The position numbers and the translations under genes were made by a program. From Bacteroidota bacterium (lineage in GTDB: Bacteria > Bacteroidota > Ignavibacteria > Ignavibacteriales > Ignavibacteriaceae), in assembly GCA_020161395.1 (NCBI GenBank), contig JAIUOE010000004.1, positions 366,085-430,084 of the forward strand: DNA of 64,000 nt, given 5' to 3'. The notes under the pieces were generated by a model, which was not told the origin of the DNA, did not search any database, and worked only from the letters and a program-made list of their open reading frames with translations. Position 1 is the first letter of the stretch, and each line of letters starts with the position of its first letter. Positions 36,936-46,260 of the stretch are shown here, piece by piece.

Positions 36936-37241
36936 TTAATCGATTAAATTAAAAATAGAAAGGTATCCTGTGATATCAAATATCTTTCTGGTTGTTTCGT
37001 TCAAATTTGAAATAAAAAGCTGAGTACCCGAAGTTGCAGAGAGTTTGTGTGCCTTCATAAAAACACGAAGACCGGCACTCGAGATAAAAGTGAGTTTAGC
37101 ACAGTTGATAGTCACTTTTTCCGGCCTTTCAGCGAAAGTATCGGTTACAGCGTTTTCAAGTACCTCCTGAAAAGTTATATCAAGTCTTCCGTCAAGTTCC
37201 AGTTCCAATTGTCCGGCGCTCCGGTTGATTTTAATATCCAT
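36936..37241 (-). CDS. STAS-domain anti-sigma-factor antagonist (second copy)
   Basis: This 101-residue STAS protein has a conserved INC-x-LTFISSAGLRVFMKAHK region. The second serine of ISSAGLR is in the phosphorylation position. A C-terminal IFDITGYLSIF ends the domain. It lies 1 bp after the RsbW-like gene and 13 bp before the other STAS gene, giving two antagonists for one kinase in the operon. That arrangement could allow one signal input each, or a slow and fast switch. This is inference, since no phosphatase (SpoIIE-type PP2C) is present nearby. Confidence 0.87.
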   Translation of the reverse strand: MDIKINRSAGQLELELDGRLDITFQEVLENAVTDTFAERPEKVTINCAKLTFISSAGLRVFMKAHKLSATSGTQLFISNLNETTRKIFDITGYLSIFNLID

Positions 37242-37242
37242 T

Positions 37243-37665
37243 TTATTCTCCGGTTTTTGTTTTTGTAATCTTTAAAATATTCCGCTTTCCCTCCCGGGAG
37301 TAGACAACAGAATCCATCAATTTTTTAACTATAAAAATTCCCAGTCCTCCAATTTCCCGTTCCTCAGGTGGAATGGAAAGATCAGGATCTGACTTTATCA
37401 AAGGATTGAACTCCCTGCCTTCGTCGATAAATTCGAGCCGGAGAGACTTGTCGCTGTAAATCATCCTGATTTCGATTTGTCCCTCTTCCCCTTCCTCATA
37501 GGCATAGTAAACAATGTTCGACAATATCTCATCGACTGCTATCAAAATGTCATAGATATCCTTTTGAGCGAAACCCGCTTCCTGTGCTGTCGACTCGATT
37601 ATTTCGGTCACCTGCACAGTCTCTGCTATTTTGTTTACTATTGAGATATTTCTTGTTAATTCCAT
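37243..37665 (-). CDS. RsbW-like anti-sigma serine/threonine kinase (HATPase_c)
   Basis: The 140-residue GHKL-type ATPase has the N-box VDEILSNIVYYAYEEG, the G1 box EFIDEGREFNPL and the G2-type GGLGIFIVKKLMDSV. This is the pattern of RsbW/SpoIIAB serine kinases that phosphorylate STAS antagonists. The histidine-phosphotransfer helix of two-component kinases is absent, as expected. Its ATG overlaps the preceding stop by one base (TAATG), so it is translationally coupled to the MauE/thioredoxin-like gene. The usual sigma factor target is not encoded nearby. It may control a sigma factor elsewhere, or a non-sigma target such as the secretion or stress machinery. Confidence 0.87.
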   Translation of the reverse strand: MELTRNISIVNKIAETVQVTEIIESTAQEAGFAQKDIYDILIAVDEILSNIVYYAYEEGEEGQIEIRMIYSDKSLRLEFIDEGREFNPLIKSDPDLSIPPEEREIGGLGIFIVKKLMDSVVYSREGKRNILKITKTKTGE

Positions 37666-38726
37666 TATATTAAATAAGTTAGTGTCAATTCATTAATTCT
37701 GTCGATTATTGTTTTTACATTCACACTCTCTCCTTCCATGGTCAGCACAATATTACCGTTTACCAAAAGGATTACTTTTGGGGGTGCCGAATTGAGGTGA
37801 GGATAGAATTTTTGAGGTGTCAGCAGGTTATACGAGACACTCCCACCCGACTTGGAAAAAAATGGTTCAATTTGATCCTCAGAGCCTAAAAACAGGTAAT
37901 ATCTTCCGGTTCTTTTCAGGGATGCCGAATTTTGATTCAAAGCGGTTGCGACTGCCAGGCAATGATCGCAATCAAGGCTTAAAAAAGCTACTATCATAAT
38001 TCCTTTATCTGCTCCGGGTACCAGTTGACTGTAAATCGAAACGACAGGAGGATATTTTGATGCTAAAGGTGGCTTCTCATCAGACTTTTTCACTATAACT
38101 GTATCTTTTTTCTTATTTGTTTCCTTCTCAATTGAATTCAGGCTGTCTGTTTTTGCCGTCTGCACCATGGTATCTGTCAAAACCGGTTCAAGCAGAGGTT
38201 TCGAGACTTCAGGGGCTTTCAAGACTTCATAAGGTTTAACCGGAAAAAGCACCAGAATCGTTACCAGCACGACAACATAACCTGCAGCAATATGCACGAA
38301 TGTGTATTTCTTCTCTGCCTCAATTGCAAAATACAAATAACCGACAGTTCCCATAAAAATCAAATTCTTAAGAATCGATTGAAGTGCTGTCATTGGGATC
38401 ATTTCACCAAAACAACCGCAATTGTCACCCCCTTTGCCTGTAAACTCCAGAATTGCCAGATAGACGGTGAAAACAAGCAGCAACAAAAAAGATGCGGGAA
38501 GTGTAAATTTTCGAAGTTTGATGTTCAAGAGAAACAATAATCCCAGAAACAGCTCAAACGAGATCATCGCCCGCGAAAACCAGGGTACCAGTTCCCAGTT
38601 CATTATCCCCTGTTGCACTGTGACGGTCTCAAACGCCTCAATTGGAAAAAGTTTACTGATTCCGGAGAAGATGAACATAACTCCGAGCGAAATCGACAAA
38701 ATTTTCTGAACCAGCTCTCGCGACAT
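37665..38726 (-). CDS. MauE/DoxX-like membrane protein with thioredoxin-like C-terminal domain
   Basis: The 353-residue protein starts with four to five membrane segments of the MauE/DoxX type (KILSISLGVMFIFSGISKLFP, then a conserved GDNCGCFGE loop). A fifth hydrophobic segment (residues 145-175) and a long Ser/Lys-rich linker follow. A C-terminal soluble domain carries FLSLDCDHCLAVATALN, a CxxC motif in a thioredoxin-like context, followed by cis-proline-like PPKVILLV. This layout resembles membrane redox carriers that supply electrons or make disulfides. ATG 38726 is chosen because the alternative ATG at 38771 adds a basic stretch not in the family. It is the first gene of the RsbW/STAS operon, an unusual combination. 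Confidence 0.75.
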   Translation of the reverse strand: MSRELVQKILSISLGVMFIFSGISKLFPIEAFETVTVQQGIMNWELVPWFSRAMISFELFLGLLFLLNIKLRKFTLPASFLLLLVFTVYLAILEFTGKGGDNCGCFGEMIPMTALQSILKNLIFMGTVGYLYFAIEAEKKYTFVHIAAGYVVVLVTILVLFPVKPYEVLKAPEVSKPLLEPVLTDTMVQTAKTDSLNSIEKETNKKKDTVIVKKSDEKPPLASKYPPVVSIYSQLVPGADKGIMIVAFLSLDCDHCLAVATALNQNSASLKRTGRYYLFLGSEDQIEPFFSKSGGSVSYNLLTPQKFYPHLNSAPPKVILLVNGNIVLTMEGESVNVKTIIDRINELTLTYLI

Positions 38727-38851
38727 ATCTCTTTGTTTATTCTTTCTATGTATTAAGCCCAAATTTAACAATTTTTTTTAAGTTTTCAATTGAAATTCTT
38801 TTTCTAACCGAAGAAATTAATATTTTTACGGAACAATAATTTGACAGTTTG

Positions 38852-40519
38852 ATGACCGACTCCATTCTTCTCCTTTTAACGCTGCTAAACCTCGTGTTCT
38901 TTCTCTTCTATTTCATCATTTTAAGGAAGAGACAAATCACTCCCAAGGAGAAAGAGATTTCATCTCTAACGGGCGATTCAGAATCCGGGAATAGCCCAAA
39001 ATCCCTTGACAGTAAAGAATCCTCCCTCTATTTTCAACTTCTGGAGTCACTCTTCGAGCGCTCCTCACTCGGTATACTGCTCCTGGATGAAAAAGGTCAA
39101 CTGATCGGTAAAAACAGAAGTGCCATTGATATTCTGGAAATAAGCTCCGATCCGGATATAATCGGTAGTCTTGATGATATGGAGAGAATATTTCCTGAAA
39201 TTTTTAATGCTGAAAGAAGACTTAAAAAAGACTTCTCTAACTATGTCAGTTACGATACTGTAATTGAAAGGGATGACAAATCCACTTTTCTTCGCGTCAA
39301 CTACTTCTGGTTTAAAACTCCTGCCGGAACAGATGCACTGGTTATTCAGATAAGCGACTACACCAGCTACAAGATTTTCGAAAATGAGCTTATCCGTTCC
39401 AAAAATGAGGCTCAAACTCTCAACAGAATGAAATCATTATTCCTCGCAAACATGAGCCATGAGATAAGAACCCCAATGAACGGCATAATTGGTTTCTCAG
39501 CACTGCTGAAGGAAGATCTGGAAGATCAGGGACAGCTTGAAATGGCTGAAAGAGTATATAACAGTGCCATAAAACTTATGGAAACACTGGAAGCGGTTCT
39601 GGACCTCTCAAAACTTGAGATTGAAAACTACAGATCTGAAAAACATAGTGTGGATCTGGGAGAAATTGTTGTTCAGGTTTACAACGGATTCAACGATTTA
39701 GTCGAAAAGAAACAACTTAAACTTAGCTATGTAATTCCTGAACATCCCGTAATTATTGAAATAGATGAGGTGATACTCGTTAAGATAATCCGGCAGCTCC
39801 TCTCTAATGCAATAAAGTTTACCCACACGGGGGGAATTTTAATAAGACTCGGGGTTGAAAACCTGAAAAAACAAAGAATCATCTCAATTTCAGTTGAGGA
39901 CACCGGAATAGGTATCTCGCTTAAGGATCAGGAGATAATTTTTGATGAGTTTCGACAGGTTTCTGAAGGAATTGGCAGAAATTATGAAGGCGTAGGCATC
40001 GGGTTAAGCATAGTCAAGAGATTTTGTGAGATGATAGACGCTAAAATTTCAATTAAAAGTTCACCGGGGAACGGCTCCAAATTTACTCTAAAATTAAAGT
40101 CGGATACTTTGATACGGGAAACCGATTCTGATGAAATGAAAGAAAAATTGAATGGTTATCCTAAAAAAAGCATTCTTATCGTTGAGGATGATTACACCAA
40201 CCGTGAACTGATTAAAATATACCTCTCCGGAGAGTACGAAATCAAACTGGTTTCATCTGCAAATGAAGCAATTGAAGCACTCGAAAAATCTTCTTTCGAT
40301 TTTCTAATGACCGACATCAATCTCGGTGCTGGAATGAACGGGATTGAGCTCTTCATGCAAATAAAAAACACTCTTCCAAATGTGCCTGTGGCTATTGCAA
40401 TGTCCGCATACTTTCTTACCAATACTGAGAAAGAGTGCCTTGAAGCGGGATTTACCAGCTTTATCTCAAAACCGCTCAAACGAAAGAGACTCTTTGAGAT
40501 TTTAAACCAGCAATATTAA
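38852..40519 (+). CDS. Hybrid sensor histidine kinase with C-terminal receiver
   Basis: The 555-residue protein has an N-terminal membrane anchor (residues 4-24) and a PAS-like domain (about 60-175). A HisKA domain follows, with the phospho-acceptor His203 in ANMSHEIRTPMNG. The HATPase_c domain shows the N-box QLLSNAIKFTHTGG, G1 DTGIGISL and a GIGLSIVKR end. A receiver domain (about 434-555) has VEDDYTN, Asp in MTDINLG and the conserved SKPLKRK lysine. The membrane anchor is a single short helix, so the sensed signal is likely cytoplasmic or membrane-derived. The ATG at 38852 is preferred over the TTG one codon earlier. A TATTTTTAC element at 38821-38829 may be its promoter. No HPt or DNA-binding partner is adjacent. 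Confidence 0.92.
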   Translation: MTDSILLLLTLLNLVFFLFYFIILRKRQITPKEKEISSLTGDSESGNSPKSLDSKESSLYFQLLESLFERSSLGILLLDEKGQLIGKNRSAIDILEISSDPDIIGSLDDMERIFPEIFNAERRLKKDFSNYVSYDTVIERDDKSTFLRVNYFWFKTPAGTDALVIQISDYTSYKIFENELIRSKNEAQTLNRMKSLFLANMSHEIRTPMNGIIGFSALLKEDLEDQGQLEMAERVYNSAIKLMETLEAVLDLSKLEIENYRSEKHSVDLGEIVVQVYNGFNDLVEKKQLKLSYVIPEHPVIIEIDEVILVKIIRQLLSNAIKFTHTGGILIRLGVENLKKQRIISISVEDTGIGISLKDQEIIFDEFRQVSEGIGRNYEGVGIGLSIVKRFCEMIDAKISIKSSPGNGSKFTLKLKSDTLIRETDSDEMKEKLNGYPKKSILIVEDDYTNRELIKIYLSGEYEIKLVSSANEAIEALEKSSFDFLMTDINLGAGMNGIELFMQIKNTLPNVPVAIAMSAYFLTNTEKECLEAGFTSFISKPLKRKRLFEILNQQY

Positions 40520-40579
40520 AGTTCTTTCAAAATTTCACTGCTTTTCGTAAATTGTGCTTCTTTTTTAAATCAAAATCGC

Positions 40580-41941
40580 ATGCTTAAGAAAATTCTACCT
40601 GATCCGGCTTACTCCGGTACAATCCTCAAACTGGCTTTACCGGTCATCGCCGGACTATCAACTCAGATGATTCTTTCTCTCGTTGACACTGCGATGGTTG
40701 GCAGGCTTCCGGATCCTGAATATACTTTGGCTGCAATGGGTTTGGGATTACTCGCCACCTGGGCGGTGGTGAGCATCTGTTCTTCCCTGTCGACCGGAAC
40801 TCACATACTCGTTGCACGCCGATATGGTGAGAAAAACTATGCGGGCATCAGCGCTGTGCTTTTCAATTCATTCGTCCTCACTGTGACTATCGGTACGCTG
40901 ATGGCAATCATTGGATGGGTAACTGCCGATTGGATTTCAGGTTTTCTCTCAAAAGATGATAAAGTCGCCGACTACGCAGCACAATACATGATCTGGAGAT
41001 ACCTCGGACTCCCCTTTTTCATGATTACTGTCTCATTCAGGGGGTTCTTTTTCGGAACAGGAAATACAAAGATTTTCATGTTCTCAGCAATAATGATTAA
41101 TCTTTTGAATATTCTTTTCAATTACATGTTTATCTATGGGAAACTGGGAGCTCCCGAAATGGGAATTGCCGGTGCATCCCTCGGATCTTCTCTCGCAACA
41201 GTGTTTGATGCAATTTATTATTTTATTGTTTTTCTTGGTTTCAGAAACTACAGGGAAAAGTATCATTTTAGCAAAAGTCTTAAAATTGTCCCCGAGATTA
41301 TCAAACGGATTCTGAAATTGTCAGTTCCCGTTTCCTTTCAAAATGTTTTTATCCTTATCGGATTTCTCTCGTTTGTTGCTATTACCGGTTTACTCGGTAT
41401 AAATCAGCAGGCTGCAACTCAGGCTATCATTTCCACTCTTTTTCTCTCATTCCTCCCCTCCAACGGATTCGGAATTGCCGCTCAGACACTCGTGGGTAAT
41501 GAACTGGGAAAGGATAACATCACGGGAGCCAAGACATTCGGTTATGAAACTGCGAAACTCGCTACAATTTATACACTGATACTTTCGACAATTTTTATTT
41601 TCTTTCCTGAAGTTTTGCTTCATATCACTACTGAAAAAGATTCGGTCATTAATGCTGCAATTCCGGCAATCAAATTTGCCGGCTTTGCGCAGATATTCTT
41701 CGGGGCGGGTATAGTTTTCGCTTATGGATTACAATCGACAGGGAAAACCACCTTTGTGATGATGGTCGAAGTAATCACCAATCTCCTGATACTGGTGCCA
41801 ATGTCGTATTTCCTCGGAATCTATCTGGGATACGGGTTGCCAGGTGCATGGTCGGCTCTAATTCTTTACACTACAATTTACATGGTCGTCATGTTCCTGA
41901 AATTTCACAACGGCAAATGGCATTCGATGAAATCATTTTAA
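40580..41941 (+). CDS. MATE family efflux transporter
   Basis: The 453-residue, twelve-helix exporter of the MatE fold (MOP superfamily) shows an N-terminal LKLALPVIAGLSTQMILSLVDTAMVGRLP and the internal twofold repeat resuming near residue 235 (RILKLSVPVSFQNVF). ANGFGIAAQTLVGNELG-type sequence (here SNGFGIAAQTLVG) matches the second-half conserved motif. Family members export cationic drugs, flavins or lipids using sodium or proton gradients. The substrate is unknown. Its stop overlaps the convergent MFS gene by 4 bp, so two exporters of different families meet tail to tail. Confidence 0.9.
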   Translation: MLKKILPDPAYSGTILKLALPVIAGLSTQMILSLVDTAMVGRLPDPEYTLAAMGLGLLATWAVVSICSSLSTGTHILVARRYGEKNYAGISAVLFNSFVLTVTIGTLMAIIGWVTADWISGFLSKDDKVADYAAQYMIWRYLGLPFFMITVSFRGFFFGTGNTKIFMFSAIMINLLNILFNYMFIYGKLGAPEMGIAGASLGSSLATVFDAIYYFIVFLGFRNYREKYHFSKSLKIVPEIIKRILKLSVPVSFQNVFILIGFLSFVAITGLLGINQQAATQAIISTLFLSFLPSNGFGIAAQTLVGNELGKDNITGAKTFGYETAKLATIYTLILSTIFIFFPEVLLHITTEKDSVINAAIPAIKFAGFAQIFFGAGIVFAYGLQSTGKTTFVMMVEVITNLLILVPMSYFLGIYLGYGLPGAWSALILYTTIYMVVMFLKFHNGKWHSMKSF

Positions 41942-43149
41942 TCATTCCGGAGGAAGGGAGTGATGGCAAAAATTGAGAGGAAAAACAAACCGATTATCAA
42001 AAACGGGTAGCGGACTCCAAACCAGTTCACCAGATTACCCGATAAAATTGAGCCAAAAATTACCCCCAATGTCTGCGAACTCATGGCGAGTGCCAGTATG
42101 CCCCCTTTGTTTCTACCGCTCGTATGTGTCGATATTTTTGTAAACAGAACAGGCACTATAACCCCGTAGCACAAGCCCAATACTGTCCGTGCAGGTATCA
42201 ATAGATACACATTCGTTATAAACGGGTGGAGGACATACATCAGTCCCGTTCCAAGTGAAGCAAATCCCAGGACTTTCCTCAGAACCGCCTTGTCGACAAT
42301 TTTTCCGAAATAAGCCGAACTGATGGTCGAAAAAATCCCAAGAATACTGTATAAACTTCCTGCCATAAATGCCAAAGAGTACTCAGGTGGTAAATTGAAA
42401 CTTTCTATGTACAAAACAAATATTGGTCTGAGTGAAGAGATTCCCAGTGATGTCAACAGGATGAGCGACGCTGTGCCCAATAAAACGCGGTCATTCAGCA
42501 TCGTTCTGATATTGTCTCTAACTCCGATTTCTTCTTCTTTGTCAGTAGCATGTGAGTCCTTATCAACAAACATAATCACAACAACCGCCAGCAAAGCAAT
42601 GGCAAGCCCTACTACGAGGAAAACCCCTCTGAAACCAAGAATTTCTGAAAGCAACCCGCCGATTACGGGCCCAACCACTACCCCCCCGTTGCTTGCTGAT
42701 TGCAGCAGGCTGATGGAATAACCCTGTCGTTCTTTTGGTGCGATGGCTGTAATTAAAGACATTGCTGCCACATTATATCCGCTTAATGTCCCCTGCAGAA
42801 GCCTCATTCCAAGTAACCAGTAAACATTTGGTACAAAATAAATCAGGACCTGAGCAATCGCCAAACCGAGCAGAGCACGCACTACCATCGGCTTCCTGCC
42901 CCGTTTATCCCCCAGAGCGCCCCACATCGGCTGGGCGATGAGGGCTGTAACGAAAGGACCTGCAAATACTATCCCGCTCCAGATGGCGATTTCATTAGTC
43001 GTAGCTATCCCAAGCTCCCTTATAAACAGAGGAAGAAATGGAATTAAAGCACTCATTCCACCCATTGCAAAAAACTGGCATACTACAAGGATAAAAAGGG
43101 TTCTCTCCCACTTACGGGACATGGAATGTTTTAGATATCTTTTTAACAT
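41938..43149 (-). CDS. MFS transporter, drug-exporter type (MdtG-like)
   Basis: The 403-residue, twelve-helix major facilitator has the motif A loop GALGDKRGRKP between helices 2 and 3, an antiporter-type motif C-like SNGGVVVGPVIGGLL in helix 5, and LGLCYGVIVP in the second half. The pattern fits multidrug exporters of the MdtG/TetA group. An initial basic stretch (LKRYLKHSMSRKW) precedes helix 1. Translation from ATG 43149 or from the internal ATG nine codons later are both possible. The gene is convergent with the MATE gene and divergent from the TPR kinase, with 64 bp between starts. Confidence 0.88.
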   Translation of the reverse strand: MLKRYLKHSMSRKWERTLFILVVCQFFAMGGMSALIPFLPLFIRELGIATTNEIAIWSGIVFAGPFVTALIAQPMWGALGDKRGRKPMVVRALLGLAIAQVLIYFVPNVYWLLGMRLLQGTLSGYNVAAMSLITAIAPKERQGYSISLLQSASNGGVVVGPVIGGLLSEILGFRGVFLVVGLAIALLAVVVIMFVDKDSHATDKEEEIGVRDNIRTMLNDRVLLGTASLILLTSLGISSLRPIFVLYIESFNLPPEYSLAFMAGSLYSILGIFSTISSAYFGKIVDKAVLRKVLGFASLGTGLMYVLHPFITNVYLLIPARTVLGLCYGVIVPVLFTKISTHTSGRNKGGILALAMSSQTLGVIFGSILSGNLVNWFGVRYPFLIIGLFFLSIFAITPFLRND

Positions 43150-43213
43150 TTAATATTGTTTACAGAAAAAATCTTTATTTTACCTCTTCAAAAATGATAA
43201 AATACTTCACACA

Positions 43214-45553
43214 ATGAAATTTAAATTATGCCGGCTGTTGTTGTTTCTGTTTTTAACGGTTGAAACAACTTATGGTAATTCAATTGACTCACTCCTCGCT
43301 GCCGCTTCCGGGCAGACCGGCGCTATTAAAGCTGCAACTCTTGTACAACTTTCGTTCAAATATAAAGATGTCGATCCCCTTCTTGGAACCAGACAGGGAT
43401 TTGAAGCTGTTGCACTTGCTCAGAAGGCAAAAGATCCATTGACTGAGGGTACAGCATACACTGCAATTGCGGTTAATTTTACCAATCTTGGCTATTACGA
43501 TTCGGTGGTTACCTATGCAATGAAGGCAAGAACCATTGGAGAGAAGTACAAAATTCCCGTCCTGATTGCCGATTCACACAACTACATCGGCTTGGCGTTC
43601 TACTTTCTTGGTGATGGCAAACAGGCAATCAGATTTTATGAAATGGCTCTGGAATTTAGAAAAAAGGATAACAATCCGGACAAGCTTTCCAAACTCTATA
43701 ACAATCTCGCCATTGCATACTCGATGGAGCATGATTTCCAGAACTCCGAAAAATACACCCTCCTCTCCCTCGAGCTGAAGAAAAAAACAGGTGATTACAA
43801 TTCTCTGGCGAGGACATATACAAATCTTGCCTCTATTTACCGCAAGAAAAAACTTTATACTCTGGCTTCCAGCTATCTCGATACAGCATATTCAATAAGT
43901 GTCAAGTACAAGTACGAAGGTGGAACGGGAATTGTCTACAAAAGTTTTGCACGGATTTATGCGGATCAAGAAGAATACAGCAAAGCGATAGAATATACAC
44001 TGAAGGCTGCCGGGATATTTGAAAAATTGAACGACCCACGCGGAAAATGTGAGACATGGATTGAACTTGCAGAATATTTCAGGAAAGACAATCAGCCCGG
44101 TGAAGCTGTTAAAAAACTGGAAGAAGCTGTGCAGCTTGCAAAACGATTTAACTTTAAAGTTGCTTTAACCGAGGCTTATATCGCCCTGTTTAATATTGCC
44201 AAAGCGCAGAATGATTCCGAAACGGCTGTTAAATATGCCGATATGCTGATACAGCAAAGAGACAGTCTTTTTACTCAATCTTCATACAATAATCTGCTGT
44301 TAAAAAGTATAGATTATGAAATTAAACTAAAAGATCAGGAAATAAAAACGCTGTCGGAGAAACAGCAACTTCAAGAATTGCAGAACAGCCGCAATTTAAT
44401 GATATACCTGATCATTTTTATTGTACTCGGTTCTCTACTGGTTACTGTTCTTGTCATTTTCTATCAAAAAAGAGCCTCGTTGCGACTCGTTCAGGATATG
44501 ATCAATTCTGTCACAGACCCCTTTATGCTCATCAACGCTTCGAACAGTGAAATTCTGATAAGAAACAAATCCAAAATAAGCGATTTGTTTGTGAATATGG
44601 AGATTAGTTCGATTCTCACCCCGGAAAGGCTTCGACGAATAAAAGAGGAGAAAAATTCTTTTATTGAGGAAGTGGAATTTCAGTCTGATGACGGGAAAAA
44701 TTACCACTTTAATCTGAATTTTTATCCTGCCCTGAGCAAGGGGAATGAAGTGGAAAAAATAGTTCTTTATGCAGCTAACATAACAGCGCTAAAGAATGCC
44801 GAGAAAACTATCAAACAGTACCTCCAAAAATTGACCCGCTCGGAGGAGGAGCTTATAAAACTGAATGAAAGTAAAGACAGTCTTATCTCCATTCTTGCTC
44901 ACGATTTAAGAAATCCGTTCGTATTGCTGATCAATATTGCAGATATCCTTATTGATGGATATTACGAAATGACAGAGGAAGAGAAGTTTAAACTCCTGAA
45001 AGACTCGCAACGAACTGCAATCGCCACTTTACAAATTTTGGAAAATCTCCTTAGTTGGGCAAGAACCCAAAGCAAATCACTAACCGTGGTAAAAGAGCCG
45101 CTGGATATTTATAAAATTGTAGAAGGGACCATTCTTACAGTTGCTCCTCTGGCAGAAGTAAAATCAATAACCATTGAGAATGCTGTTCAGAAAAATTTAC
45201 CTCCCGTCAGATTCGATAAATTCATGCTTGATACCATTCTAAGAAATATGGTTGCCAATTCAATCAAATATACCCCCGGAAACGGCAGCATTAAAATTCA
45301 CGCCGGGTTGTCGAGTGACAGCAAAATTTCTGTCAGGGTCTGCGATACGGGTACGGGGATAACTCAGGATGAGATTTTCAGGATTTTAAATGAGAATTCT
45401 ATCAAGTCGAAACCCGGAACTGACAATGAAAAAGGAACGGGCATCGGATTAATAATCATAAAGCAATTTTTGAATATTAACGGCTCGGCTTTAAAAATAG
45501 AAAGTGCCCCCGGAGAGGGCACTTGCATGATGTTTGACATCTATAATGACTAA
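43214..45553 (+). CDS. TPR-containing sensor histidine kinase
   Basis: The 779-residue protein has a signal peptide (KFKLCRLLLFLFLTVETTYG) and then about seven tetratricopeptide repeats in the periplasm (residues 60-340; for example YNNLAIAYSMEHDFQNSEKY and YTNLASIYRKKKLY). A short coiled coil and one membrane helix (about 395-417) follow, then a PAS domain (425-530), HisKA with His563 in SILAHDLRNPF, and HATPase_c (N-box NMVANSIKYTP, G1 VCDTGTGI, GTGIGLIIIKQ). It lacks a receiver. Periplasmic TPR kinases of this kind are common in Bacteroidota and probably sense envelope proteins. The partner regulator is not adjacent. A TATTTTAC at 43176-43183 lies 31 bp before the start. Confidence 0.92.
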   Translation: MKFKLCRLLLFLFLTVETTYGNSIDSLLAAASGQTGAIKAATLVQLSFKYKDVDPLLGTRQGFEAVALAQKAKDPLTEGTAYTAIAVNFTNLGYYDSVVTYAMKARTIGEKYKIPVLIADSHNYIGLAFYFLGDGKQAIRFYEMALEFRKKDNNPDKLSKLYNNLAIAYSMEHDFQNSEKYTLLSLELKKKTGDYNSLARTYTNLASIYRKKKLYTLASSYLDTAYSISVKYKYEGGTGIVYKSFARIYADQEEYSKAIEYTLKAAGIFEKLNDPRGKCETWIELAEYFRKDNQPGEAVKKLEEAVQLAKRFNFKVALTEAYIALFNIAKAQNDSETAVKYADMLIQQRDSLFTQSSYNNLLLKSIDYEIKLKDQEIKTLSEKQQLQELQNSRNLMIYLIIFIVLGSLLVTVLVIFYQKRASLRLVQDMINSVTDPFMLINASNSEILIRNKSKISDLFVNMEISSILTPERLRRIKEEKNSFIEEVEFQSDDGKNYHFNLNFYPALSKGNEVEKIVLYAANITALKNAEKTIKQYLQKLTRSEEELIKLNESKDSLISILAHDLRNPFVLLINIADILIDGYYEMTEEEKFKLLKDSQRTAIATLQILENLLSWARTQSKSLTVVKEPLDIYKIVEGTILTVAPLAEVKSITIENAVQKNLPPVRFDKFMLDTILRNMVANSIKYTPGNGSIKIHAGLSSDSKISVRVCDTGTGITQDEIFRILNENSIKSKPGTDNEKGTGIGLIIIKQFLNINGSALKIESAPGEGTCMMFDIYND

Positions 45554-46233
45554 CCACGAAGGATGTCTGTAAGCATCTCCTCTATCCCGCCGAATCTGCT
45601 TTCATAGTCAAGCTGGCTTCGCCTGATCACTTCATGTGCCTCTTCCCTGCCGTAAATATGAGTTATCTCAGTGCGGGCTTTTGAGGACCCCGGAATATCT
45701 TTATAGGTGAGGAAGTAGTGCCTTAGCCTCTCAATAAGTGAAGGCGGACACTCATGAATATCCCGCATGTTTCCGTAAATGGCATCACCTTTCATGACGG
45801 CTATAATTTTGTCATCAGCCTCATCACCATCGAGCATCCTTAATCCGCCTATGGGAATCGCCTCAAGAGTGATTCCACCCATCGTTATGGTTTTTTCAGA
45901 CAATACACAAATATCCAGCGGATCACCGTCACCGATGATACCCTTTCGTCCCGTCTTTTCATCACAAAATGCGGCAACATTTTCAGCACAAAAAGTCTGA
46001 GGTATCAATCCATACATACATGGACTCACATTTGAAAACCGTTGTGGACGGTCAACTTTGAGGTACCCGGTGCCCTTGTCAATTTCATACTTGACCGTAT
46101 CCGTGGGAACAATCTCTATAAATACCGTTATTTTGTCAGGGGCATTATCACCGATCGGAATCCCGTGCCAAGGGTGGGGTTTGAATAACAAACCCATCAT
46201 TTTCCAAATGGGATCTTTCTTCACATCCAGCAT
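45550..46233 (-). CDS. ppa: Inorganic pyrophosphatase (family I)
   Basis: The 227-residue enzyme hydrolyses pyrophosphate released by biosynthetic reactions. It has the family signature DGDPLDI (metal-binding aspartates) at residues about 112-118, upstream YEIDKGTGYLKVDRPQRFSNVSPCMYG with the active-site Lys/Tyr cluster, and DADDKIIAV-type sequence (DEADDKIIAVMKGD) after it. It is longer than the E. coli enzyme (176 residues) and resembles the Bacteroidota/eukaryotic-like variant. The gene is 27 bp downstream of the DUF4412 gene on the same strand and overlaps the TPR kinase stop by 4 bp. Confidence 0.92.
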   Translation of the reverse strand: MLDVKKDPIWKMMGLLFKPHPWHGIPIGDNAPDKITVFIEIVPTDTVKYEIDKGTGYLKVDRPQRFSNVSPCMYGLIPQTFCAENVAAFCDEKTGRKGIIGDGDPLDICVLSEKTITMGGITLEAIPIGGLRMLDGDEADDKIIAVMKGDAIYGNMRDIHECPPSLIERLRHYFLTYKDIPGSSKARTEITHIYGREEAHEVIRRSQLDYESRFGGIEEMLTDILRG

Positions 46234-46260
46234 TAAAATTCTCCGTTTCTTCTCAGATTT

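Noticed and set aside
36936..37241. Second STAS gene as a pseudogene fragment of the first
   Set aside because: It is a complete STAS domain with the phosphorylatable serine and proper length, so a working duplicate is more likely.
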